DNA of 5,455 nt, from positions 1 to 5,455 of the forward strand of contig CAMFKC010000209.1 of the NCBI GenBank assembly GCA_945956975.1. The letters are read 5' to 3'. Position 1 is the stretch's first letter, and every line of letters starts with the position of its first letter. A program made the translations under genes and the position numbers. Source of the DNA: an uncultured Methylocystaceae bacterium (GTDB taxonomy: Bacteria > Pseudomonadota > Alphaproteobacteria > Rhizobiales > Beijerinckiaceae). Below are positions 1-5,341 of this stretch, in pieces. The notes beneath the pieces were generated by a model. It was given only the letters and a program-made list of their open reading frames with translations, did no database searches and was not told the origin of the DNA.

Positions 1-177
1 GACGGAGCAGTCATGGCGATCGGGTCTGGCGGCAATTATGCGCTAGCGGCCGCCCGCGCCCTGATCGACGGGCCGATGGACGCTGAGGGGATCGCCCGGC
101 GGTCGCTCGAGATCGCGGCGGACATCTGCGTCTACACGAACCGGAACATTGTCGTCGAATCCATTGATTCGATCTGA
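1..177 (+). CDS. hslV: HslV (ClpQ) peptidase subunit of the HslVU protease, 3' end only
   Basis: This is the last 58 codons of the threonine peptidase HslV; the 5' part, including the catalytic N-terminal Thr, lies before the window. HslV forms a double hexameric ring in the cytosol and degrades proteins that HslU unfolds and feeds in. The visible part has the conserved block MAIGSGGNYALAAARAL, then an Ile-Ala-rich helix, and the family's C-terminal strand DICVYTNRNIVVE. It ends in SIDSI with TGA at 175-177. The reading frame is open from base 1, and the ATG at base 13 is an internal codon of the conserved block, not a start. hslU follows 15 bases later, so the two are almost certainly cotranscribed. 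The last codons also form a 7-bp stem-loop (155-172). Identification rests on the C-terminal motif and the adjacent hslU. Confidence 0.95.
   Translation, partial: DGAVMAIGSGGNYALAAARALIDGPMDAEGIARRSLEIAADICVYTNRNIVVESIDSI
155..172 (+). other. Stem-loop at the 3' end of hslV
   Basis: TCGAATC (155-161) and GATTCGA (166-172) are perfect reverse complements around a 4-base loop, CATT. The stem ends 2 bases before the hslV TGA. No T run follows, so it is not an intrinsic terminator. It could affect mRNA stability or the relative yield of hslV and hslU, or it could be chance; it lies entirely within coding sequence. Confidence 0.3.
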
Positions 178-192
178 AATCAGGGACTTGGC

Positions 193-1491
193 ATGACCGA
201 TTTCTCGCCACGCGAGATCGTTTCCGAACTCGATCGCTACATCGTCGGCCAGGCCGAGGCCAAGCGCGCGGTTGCGATCGCGCTGCGCAACCGCTGGCGG
301 CGGTCGAAGCTCGAAGGCCAGATGCGCGAGGAGGTTCTGCCCAAGAACATCCTGATGATCGGCCCGACGGGCTGCGGCAAAACAGAGATCGCGCGCCGCC
401 TGGCCAAACTGGCGCAGGCCCCTTTCCTGAAGGTGGAAGCCACCAAGTTCACGGAAGTCGGCTATGTCGGCCGCGACGTCGAGCAGATCGTCCGCGACCT
501 CGTCGAGGTAGCAATTTCGCTCGGCAAGGAAAAGCAGCGCGCAGGCGTCCGGGCCCGGGCGGAAACGGCGGCGGAAGAGCGCCTTCTAACTGCGCTGGTC
601 GGCGCCAACGCCTCCCCGGCGACGCGGGATTCTTTTCGACGGATGCTGCGGGCTGGCGAAATGGAGGACAAGGACGTCGAGATCGAGACGACGGCGTCCA
701 CTTCGTCTTCTCCCTTCTTCGAACTGCCCAACATGCCCGGGGCCGTCGGCGCGATTTCGCTCGGCGACCTCTTCGGCAAGGGCGCCAAGCCGACGCGGCG
801 CCGCCTCAAGGTGCGCGATGCGCGCGAGCCGCTGATCGCGGACGAGGCGGAAAAGCTGGTCGATAACGAGCAGATCGTGCAGGAGGCGATCCGCGAGACC
901 GAGAACCACGGGATCGTCTTCATCGACGAGATCGACAAGATCTGCGTGCGGGAAGGCCGCGGCGGCGGCGACGTCTCCCGCGAAGGGGTCCAGCGCGACC
1001 TGCTGCCGCTGATCGAGGGCACGACGGTCGCGACCAAGCACGGCGCGGTGAAAACCGACCACATCCTCTTCATAGGCTCGGGCGCCTTCCACGTTTCGAA
1101 ACCGTCGGACCTCCTGCCGGAATTGCAGGGCCGCCTGCCGATCCGCGTCGAGCTGGCGTCGCTGTCCGAGCGCGATTTCGTCCGGATCCTCAACGATACC
1201 GAAGCGAGCCTGCCGAAGCAGTATTGCGCGCTGATGGCGACGGAGGGCGTCGATCTCGAATTCGCGCCCGACGGAATCGACTCGATTGCCGCATTCGCGG
1301 CCCGCATCAACTCGACAGTGGAGAACATCGGGGCGCGCCGACTCCAGACGGTGATGGAGCGGATACTGGAAGAGGCGAGCTTCAACGCGCCCGACATTTC
1401 CGGCGAGACGATCGTGGTGGACGCCGCCTATGTGGAGCGGAGCATCGGCGACCTCGCCCGCAACGTCGACCTGAGCCGCTACATCCTGTGA
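193..1491 (+). CDS. hslU: HslU (ClpY) ATPase subunit of the HslVU protease
   Basis: HslU is the hexameric AAA+ unfoldase that recognises substrates, threads them through its pore and activates HslV. At 432 residues it is close to the usual 435-445. Visible in order: N-terminal FSPREIVSELDRYIVGQ; Walker A GPTGCGKT (57-64); pore loop GYVGRD (90-95); the variable I-domain (about 105-225); Walker B IVFIDEID (241-248); the block DVSREGVQRDLLPLIEG (260-276); a sensor-1-like strand ILFIGSGAF (291-299); ELQGRLP with the expected Arg finger (R314); sensor-2 motif GARR (380-383); and the C-terminal tail DLSRYIL, which in this family inserts into HslV and opens its active sites. All key residues are present. 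The ATG is supported by AGGGA at 182-186, 6 bases upstream, and by the match to the family N-terminus. The 15-base gap after hslV indicates one operon. Rhizobial hslVU loci often carry an acetyltransferase gene between the two; here there is none. Confidence 0.98.
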   Translation: MTDFSPREIVSELDRYIVGQAEAKRAVAIALRNRWRRSKLEGQMREEVLPKNILMIGPTGCGKTEIARRLAKLAQAPFLKVEATKFTEVGYVGRDVEQIVRDLVEVAISLGKEKQRAGVRARAETAAEERLLTALVGANASPATRDSFRRMLRAGEMEDKDVEIETTASTSSSPFFELPNMPGAVGAISLGDLFGKGAKPTRRRLKVRDAREPLIADEAEKLVDNEQIVQEAIRETENHGIVFIDEIDKICVREGRGGGDVSREGVQRDLLPLIEGTTVATKHGAVKTDHILFIGSGAFHVSKPSDLLPELQGRLPIRVELASLSERDFVRILNDTEASLPKQYCALMATEGVDLEFAPDGIDSIAAFAARINSTVENIGARRLQTVMERILEEASFNAPDISGETIVVDAAYVERSIGDLARNVDLSRYIL

Positions 1492-1496
1492 GCCGG

Positions 1497-1529
1497 ATGA
1501 AGTTTGCCCCGCTGGCGCGCCTGCGATAA
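1497..1529 (+). other. Ten-codon mini-ORF between hslU and trpS, possible leader peptide
   Basis: ATG at 1497, five bases after the hslU stop, opens a reading frame MKFAPLARLR that ends with TAA at 1527-1529 inside the loop of the following hairpin. There is no good ribosome binding site, although ribosomes finishing hslU could reinitiate. It contains no Trp codon, so it is not a classical tryptophan attenuation peptide. It may be only chance; it is recorded because of its position relative to the hairpin. Confidence 0.15.
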
Positions 1530-1545
1530 GACGCCCGCGCCTTTT
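1514..1545 (+). terminator. Possible intrinsic terminator or attenuator between hslU and trpS
   Basis: GGCGCG (1514-1519) pairs with CGCGCC (1536-1541). Inside, GCG (1523-1525) can pair with CGC (1532-1534) around the loop ATAAGA. Four T residues (1542-1545) follow directly. This fits a weak rho-independent terminator for hslVU. However, the T run ends only 14 bases before the trpS ATG and 1 base before its GGAG, so no promoter can fit downstream. If it works, it must be partial or conditional. The short T run and the internal bulge keep confidence low. Confidence 0.4.
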
Positions 1546-1559
1546 CGGAGTTCGGACTT

Positions 1560-2594
1560 ATGGCCGCCTTTCCCCAGCTCGTGTTTTCCGGCGTCCAGCC
1601 GACCGGCAATTTCCATCTCGGAAATTACCTCGGCGCGCTCGTGAAATTCGTGGAAATGCAGGCCAGCTACGACTGCATCTACTGCGTCGTCGACCTCCAC
1701 GCGATCACCGTCCCGCAGGATCCGGCCGAACTGACCAAGCACACGCGCGAAGTGACGGCGGCCTTCCTTGCATCCGGCATCGACGCCAGGAAGAACATCG
1801 TCTTCAACCAGAGCCAGGTGTCAGGCCACGCCGAACTTGCCTGGGTGTTCAACTGTGTGTCGCGCCTCGGCTGGCTGAACCGCATGACCCAGTTCAAGGA
1901 GAAGGCAGGCAAGGACCGCGAAAACGCGTCCGTCGGCCTCTACGCCTACCCGAACCTGATGGCGGCCGACATTCTCGTCTACCGGGCAACGCACGTGCCA
2001 GTGGGCGAGGACCAGAAGCAGCACCTGGAGCTGACGCGGGACATCGCCCAGAAATTCAACGTCGACTTCGCCGAGTCGATCGCAAGCCACGGCCACGGCG
2101 AAGCATTCTTCCCATTGCCGGAGCCGATCATCCAGGGGCCGGCGACCCGCGTCATGAGCCTGCGCGACGGCTCGAAGAAAATGTCCAAGTCGGACCCTTC
2201 AGACTATTCCCGCATCAATTTGTCCGACGACGCAGACCAGATCGCGCAGAAGTTCCGCAAGGCCAAGACCGATCCGGACGCGCTGCCGTCTGAAACCGCT
2301 GGCCTCGCCGGGCGCCCCGAGGCCGACAATCTGGTCGGCATTTTCGCGGCGCTGCGAGGTTCAACCAAGGACGCGGTCCTCAAGGATTTCGGCGGCCAGA
2401 ACTTCTCGGGATTCAAGGCGGCGCTGGTCGAACTGGCAGTCGAAAAGCTCGGCCCGGTCGGCGCGGAGATGAAGCGCCTGCAGGCCGATCATGCCTATAT
2501 CGACGGAGTTTTGCGAGACGGCGCTGCACGAGCGCGTGAGATCGCCTCGAAGAACATGACTTCCGTCAAGGATATCCTGGGCTTCGTGCGCTGA
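1560..2594 (+). CDS. trpS: Tryptophanyl-tRNA synthetase (TrpRS)
   Basis: This class I aminoacyl-tRNA synthetase activates tryptophan with ATP and charges tRNA-Trp in the cytosol. At 344 residues it is near the family norm (334 in E. coli). The HIGH-type signature reads HLGN (19-22) within GVQPTGNFHLGNYLGA. YPNLMAADIL (130-139) and PVGEDQKQHLELTRDIA (147-163) form the Trp/adenylate pocket and dimer region typical of bacterial TrpRS. The KMSKS loop is intact at 207-211. The C-terminal helical anticodon-binding part follows and ends in VKDILGFVR. The start is fixed by GGAG at 1547-1550, 9 bases upstream, and by the N-terminal match LVFSGVQPTG. It sits 68 bases after hslU behind a hairpin. In many rhizobia a universal stress protein gene follows trpS; here a NifU-like gene comes directly. 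Confidence 0.98.
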   Translation: MAAFPQLVFSGVQPTGNFHLGNYLGALVKFVEMQASYDCIYCVVDLHAITVPQDPAELTKHTREVTAAFLASGIDARKNIVFNQSQVSGHAELAWVFNCVSRLGWLNRMTQFKEKAGKDRENASVGLYAYPNLMAADILVYRATHVPVGEDQKQHLELTRDIAQKFNVDFAESIASHGHGEAFFPLPEPIIQGPATRVMSLRDGSKKMSKSDPSDYSRINLSDDADQIAQKFRKAKTDPDALPSETAGLAGRPEADNLVGIFAALRGSTKDAVLKDFGGQNFSGFKAALVELAVEKLGPVGAEMKRLQADHAYIDGVLRDGAARAREIASKNMTSVKDILGFVR

Positions 2595-2604
2595 CACAGA
2601 GGCG

Positions 2605-2632
2605 TTGAATTGTAGGCGAAAAGCCATATTTT
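2605..2632 (+). promoter_or_regulatory. Possible sigma-70-type promoter for the NifU-like gene
   Basis: TTGAAT (2605-2610) and TATTTT (2627-2632) are separated by 16 bases and lie in an unusually AT-rich patch between trpS and the NifU-like gene. Transcription would start near 2639, leaving a leader of about 28 bases. Both boxes are imperfect, and the call rests on position and base composition as much as on match. Confidence 0.3.
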
Positions 2633-2640
2633 GTGCACAA
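2631..2640. repeat. Perfect 10-bp palindrome TTGTGCACAA, possible operator
   Basis: TTGTGCACAA is its own reverse complement and overlaps the proposed -10 box and the likely transcription start. That is where a repressor site would be expected. A 10-bp perfect palindrome is expected several times by chance in a window of this size. It does not match the FNR, CRP, LexA or iron-box consensus sequences I know. Confidence 0.25.
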
Positions 2641-2666
2641 CGCAGCTGTCGATACGAAAGCCAGCC

Positions 2667-3224
2667 ATGTTCATCCAGACCGAACCTACCCCCAATCCCG
2701 CCACGCTGAAGTTCCTTCCCGGCCGCGAAGTCGCCGGATCGCGCCTCGCCGAATTCCGCACGCCGGCGGAGGCGCATCAGTCCCCCCTCGCGTCCGCACT
2801 GTTCTCGGTCGACGGCGTCTCGCAGGTCTTTCTCGGCAGCGACTTTGTCTCCGTCACCAAAAAGGATGGAGAGTGGCAACACCTGAAGCCGAGCATTCTC
2901 GGCGTCATCATGGAGCATTTCGTTTCGGGCTCGCCGGTGTTCCTCGACGAGGGCAAGGCGGTCTCGGAAGACGATGAATTCTACGACGCCGCCGATTCCG
3001 ACACGGTCGAGCAGATCAAGGAACTTTTGGACACCCGGGTCCGTCCGGCTGTCGCCGGAGATGGCGGAGACATCAAGTTCCGCGGTTTCAGAGATGGGAT
3101 CGTCTATCTCGCCATGAAAGGCGCGTGCTCCGGTTGCCCGTCTTCGACCGCTACCCTGAAGCACGGTATCCAGAACCTGCTCAAGCACTTCCTGCCGGAC
3201 GTTCGCGCCGTAGAGCAGATCTGA
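2667..3224 (+). CDS. NifU family (Nfu-type) iron-sulfur cluster scaffold/carrier protein
   Basis: The 185-residue product has the two-domain layout of mitochondrial NFU1 and its alphaproteobacterial relatives. Residues 1 to about 87 form the Nfu N-terminal domain, opening MFIQTEPTPNPATLKFLPGR and containing the segment GSDFVSVTKK. After an acidic linker (about 94-113), residues 114-185 form the NifU C-terminal domain with RPAVAGDGGDIKFRGF and the cluster-binding pair C154/C157 in GACSGCPSS. Nfu proteins bind a [4Fe-4S] cluster at a dimer interface through this CxxC and pass it to target enzymes. The start at 2667 is chosen because the family N-terminus begins there. An upstream in-frame TTG at 2631 would add 12 unrelated residues. 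Shine-Dalgarno support is weak (GAAAG, 2656-2660). It is related to but distinct from E. coli NfuA, whose N-terminal domain is a degenerate A-type domain, so no symbol is given. Confidence 0.95.
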   Translation: MFIQTEPTPNPATLKFLPGREVAGSRLAEFRTPAEAHQSPLASALFSVDGVSQVFLGSDFVSVTKKDGEWQHLKPSILGVIMEHFVSGSPVFLDEGKAVSEDDEFYDAADSDTVEQIKELLDTRVRPAVAGDGGDIKFRGFRDGIVYLAMKGACSGCPSSTATLKHGIQNLLKHFLPDVRAVEQI

Positions 3225-3247
3225 CGCCGCGTTGATCGAGGCCGGGA

Positions 3248-3268
3248 ATAGCGCGATCATGGCGCTAT
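3248..3268 (+). promoter_or_regulatory. 7-bp stem-loop covering the tsaB start codon
   Basis: ATAGCGC (3248-3254) and GCGCTAT (3262-3268) are perfect complements around a 7-base loop. The 3' arm contains the first two bases of the tsaB ATG. No clear Shine-Dalgarno sequence lies at normal spacing; the nearest purine-rich run, GAGGCCGGGA (3238-3247), lies just before the hairpin. In mRNA the structure could limit tsaB initiation; as DNA it could be an operator-like inverted repeat. Confidence 0.35.
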
Positions 3269-3941
3269 GAAGATTCTCGGTATCGACACATCCCTTGGCG
3301 CTGCGTCAGCGTGCCTGTTCGACAGCGCCGTGAACGAGGTTTTGGCCCGCGAGACGGTCTGGATCGACCGCGGGCACGATCAGGCTATCATTCCATTGCT
3401 TGATCGCGTCGTCGCGCAAGGCGGCGGGCGCCAATCCATCGAGAGGGTCGCCGTCACCGTCGGCCCGGGATCGTTCACAGGGATCAGAGTCGGGATTTCC
3501 GCCGCGCGCGCCGTAGGCCTTGCGATCGGCGTCCCAGTGGTGGGCGTATCCAGCCTGTCCGCCTTTATCGCGCCCATTATGATTGACTGGAGCGACGGAG
3601 TCGCGGCCGCTGCGATAGATGCACGCCACGGGCGCATCTATGTCGCGGCATTCGCTGGCGGAACTTCGATCATCCCGCCCCGCATCGCGGCGCCGCGCGA
3701 AGCAGTGCGCGCGATGGGGTCCGGCCCCCTGCGCCTGGCAGGCTCCGGTGCAGCGGCGCTCGCCATCGAGGCCTGGTCAATGGGTGTCGCGGCGGAACTC
3801 GTCTCCGACGCCAAGGCGCCTGATGTGGCGTTCGTTGCCCGGCTCGGCGCGGCTGCAGATCCTGCTTCAGCCCCGCCAAGGCCGCTCTATCTCAAGGCGC
3901 CGGACGTGACCCCGTCTGCCGCCGCCATCCCGGCGGCGTGA
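3267..3941 (+). CDS. tsaB: TsaB, tRNA threonylcarbamoyladenosine (t6A) biosynthesis subunit
   Basis: TsaB is the non-catalytic partner that binds and activates TsaD; with TsaE and TsaC it makes t6A at position 37 of ANN-decoding tRNAs. The 224-residue protein starts with the ASKHA-fold strand MKILGIDTSLGAASAC and carries the hallmark TVGPGSFTGIRVGISAARA (64-82), then VVGVSSLSAF (91-100), AAIDARHGRIYVAAF (115-129) and a C-terminal PPRPLYLKAPDVTPS (203-217). Length is in the usual range (about 220-235). The start is fixed by the family N-terminus even though the ribosome binding site is poor and a 7-bp stem-loop covers the ATG. Another ATG at 3259 is in a different frame and stops after three codons. 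The gene follows the NifU-like gene by 42 bases. The Ala/Pro-rich last residues are weakly conserved and their codons form a hairpin before rimI. Confidence 0.96.
   Translation: MKILGIDTSLGAASACLFDSAVNEVLARETVWIDRGHDQAIIPLLDRVVAQGGGRQSIERVAVTVGPGSFTGIRVGISAARAVGLAIGVPVVGVSSLSAFIAPIMIDWSDGVAAAAIDARHGRIYVAAFAGGTSIIPPRIAAPREAVRAMGSGPLRLAGSGAAALAIEAWSMGVAAELVSDAKAPDVAFVARLGAAADPASAPPRPLYLKAPDVTPSAAAIPAA
3920..3938 (+). promoter_or_regulatory. GC-rich stem-loop at the tsaB end, overlapping the rimI ribosome binding region
   Basis: CGCCGCC (3920-3926) pairs fully with GGCGGCG (3932-3938) around a 5-base loop, ATCCC. The 3' arm holds GGCGG, the only purine-rich element near the rimI GTG at 3943. 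The stem would therefore hide the rimI initiation region until a ribosome translating the end of tsaB opens it. There is no T run, so it is not a terminator. Repeated Ala codons partly explain the pattern. Confidence 0.3.
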
Positions 3942-3942
3942 C

Positions 3943-4410
3943 GTGAGCAGCACCATATTCGTTCAGAAGATTTGCCGGCCGCTGTCCGCCCCAGCGGCGG
4001 CGCGATGTGCGGCGCTTCATGCGTCGGCTTTTGTAAATTCCTGGAATATTTCGGACTTCGAGGGATTGCTGACGAGTTCTGCCGTGGTTGCCGACGGCAT
4101 GAGCGAGGGGCCGATCCTTCAGGGTTTCGTGGTGTCGCGCCGCGCGGCCGACGAGGCCGAAATCCTCACGATCACGGTCGCGCCGGCGCGTCGCGGCAAC
4201 GGCTTAGCGACGGCCCTTCTGGGCAGCCACATATCCAGATTGACCGCGCTCGGCGTCGCCAGCCTGTTTCTCGAAGTCGACGAGAACAACAAGCCCGCGC
4301 TCGCGCTCTATCGCCGCTTCGGCTTCGCGCAGGTCGGACGCAGGCCCGCCTACTATTCCAGCGCGGATGGCTCGAAAGCCAATGCCCTGATCCTCAAGCT
4401 GGAACTGTAG
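3943..4410 (+). CDS. rimI: RimI-like GNAT N-acetyltransferase
   Basis: The 155-residue protein is a single GNAT domain. In E. coli RimI acetylates the N-terminal Ala of ribosomal protein S18. Visible: the early helix LHASAFVNSWNISDFEGLL (25-43), which fits the RimI pattern of hydrophobic/aromatic residues before the core; strands GFVVSRRAADEAEILTITVA (61-80); acetyl-CoA pyrophosphate loop RRGNGLA (83-89); E111 in LEVDENN; Y123 in ALYRRFGF; and the C-terminal RRPAYYSSADG (133-143). E111 and Y123 have the same spacing as catalytic Glu103 and Tyr115 of E. coli RimI. The start is GTG, 1 base after the tsaB stop, which suggests translational coupling; no strong Shine-Dalgarno sequence is present. 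tsaB-rimI adjacency is common in bacteria and supports RimI over a generic GNAT enzyme. The substrate in this organism is inferred. Confidence 0.9.
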   Translation: MSSTIFVQKICRPLSAPAAARCAALHASAFVNSWNISDFEGLLTSSAVVADGMSEGPILQGFVVSRRAADEAEILTITVAPARRGNGLATALLGSHISRLTALGVASLFLEVDENNKPALALYRRFGFAQVGRRPAYYSSADGSKANALILKLEL

Positions 4411-4453
4411 CGGCGGTCATTGCGGCGTCACGGACATTCGGCAAGGCGTTGAT

Positions 4454-5290
4454 ATGGCCGCGTTCAGACTCTTCTCGATCAGCGTCGTTATAGGCTTCGC
4501 CTTGGCTGCGGGCTTCCTCTTATCTTTTGCGCCCCGCCTGGTCGCGGGACCCGCTGCGCGCTTCCTGCGCAGCCGATTCTGCCGGGTCGGGTGCATGGCG
4601 CTCGGGATCCGGGTTGAGACCGATGGCGAACTCCCGACTGGCGCGCCTATCCTGCTGGTGGCCAATCATATTTCATGGACCGACGTTTTGGCGCTCGGCA
4701 GCGTGGCGCCCATTGTCTTCACCGCGCGACATGACCTTGCCGAATGGCCGATTCTGGGCGGATTGGCCCACAGATACGGCACGCTTTTCGTCAATCGGAC
4801 CCGTCGCCGCCTCATTCCCGAGACCAACCGGAAGATGGCGCAGAAAATGGCCGAAGGCGAAATCGTGGCCCTTTTTCCCGAGGGTACGACGGGCGACGGC
4901 ACAAGGCTCAGGGCGTTCAAGAGTTCCCATTTGGCCTCCGCGCATGAACTGCTGAGGCAGCGGGATGACCTCGGCGCCGTCGCGATAGCCCCCACGGTCG
5001 TCGCCTATACCCGGCGCAATGGGCTGCATCTTGGCCGGAACGGCCGCGCGGCTGTCGCCTGGTACGGCGATTTGGACTTCACGCCGCATCTGCTCGATCT
5101 CGTCCGTAGCGGTCCCACCCGGTGCCGGATCCGTTTCCTCGCACCGATCTGGTGCACCGCCCAGTCCGACCGCAAGAGAATCGCCCGGGAGGCCGCGGCG
5201 GCCATACGCACCGCCTTCGCCAGCGAAGTGATGGAAGTCGCGACTCCAACGTCGGCGCCTTATGTTCTTTCGCCGCGGCAGGTCGTATAA
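4454..5290 (+). CDS. Lysophospholipid acyltransferase family protein (PlsC/OlsA-like)
   Basis: A 278-residue acyltransferase of the PlsC superfamily, which transfers an acyl chain from acyl-ACP or acyl-CoA to a lyso-lipid at the inner membrane. One hydrophobic N-terminal segment (about 5-26) looks like a membrane anchor. The acyltransferase blocks are intact: block I NHISWTD (71-77), with H72 and D77 of the HX4D motif; block II GTLFVNRTRR (109-118); block III FPEGTTGDGTRLR (141-153); and block IV VAIAPTVVAYT (176-186). The ATG is preceded by AAGG at 4443-4446 with 7-base spacing. It could be PlsC (1-acylglycerol-3-phosphate acyltransferase) or OlsA (lyso-ornithine lipid O-acyltransferase). 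FPEGTTGDG, the later segment AWYGDLDFTPHLLDLVRSG (202-220) and the position just before miaB remind me of Sinorhizobium OlsA, but the substrate cannot be settled from sequence alone. It lies 43 bases after rimI. Confidence 0.93.
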   Translation: MAAFRLFSISVVIGFALAAGFLLSFAPRLVAGPAARFLRSRFCRVGCMALGIRVETDGELPTGAPILLVANHISWTDVLALGSVAPIVFTARHDLAEWPILGGLAHRYGTLFVNRTRRRLIPETNRKMAQKMAEGEIVALFPEGTTGDGTRLRAFKSSHLASAHELLRQRDDLGAVAIAPTVVAYTRRNGLHLGRNGRAAVAWYGDLDFTPHLLDLVRSGPTRCRIRFLAPIWCTAQSDRKRIAREAAAAIRTAFASEVMEVATPTSAPYVLSPRQVV

Positions 5291-5313
5291 GCGTGACTGA
5301 GCCGGCCGAAAGG

Positions 5314-5330
5314 CGCGGCGAACCGCGAGG
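5314..5330 (+). promoter_or_regulatory. Shine-Dalgarno candidate and small hairpin before miaB
   Basis: GAGG at 5327-5330, 11 bases before the GTG at 5342, is the best ribosome binding element and supports that start. Immediately upstream, CGCGG (5314-5318) pairs with CCGCG (5323-5327) around CGAA, so the foot of this 5-bp hairpin abuts the Shine-Dalgarno site. Confidence 0.35.
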
Positions 5331-5341
5331 ATCGGAAAGGC

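Noticed and set aside
57..177. Acetyltransferase gene between hslV and hslU, as in some rhizobia
   Set aside because: Only 15 bases separate the two genes, so nothing can be encoded there.
361..384. Cys in the HslU P-loop (GPTGCGKT instead of the E. coli GPTGVGKT)
   Set aside because: It falls at a variable position of the Walker A motif and is, as I recall, found in other alphaproteobacterial HslU proteins; not a defect.
462..1397. 311-codon open frame on the - strand inside hslU
   Set aside because: Ser/Arg-rich shadow of a fully conserved hslU, with no domain and no independent start signals.
1503..1530. Promoter for trpS (TTTGCC/TTGCCC with GATAAG)
   Set aside because: Spacing is only about 15 bases, both boxes are poor, and the surroundings are GC-rich coding-like sequence.
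2361..3260. 299-codon open frame on the - strand
   Set aside because: It overlaps the end of trpS and all of the NifU-like gene and has no recognisable motif. Long antisense frames are expected opposite GC-rich genes with strong third-position bias.
3915..3938. GCC/GCG repeats at the tsaB end as a tandem repeat element
   Set aside because: They are short runs of Ala codons in a weakly conserved C-terminus, too short to call a repeat.
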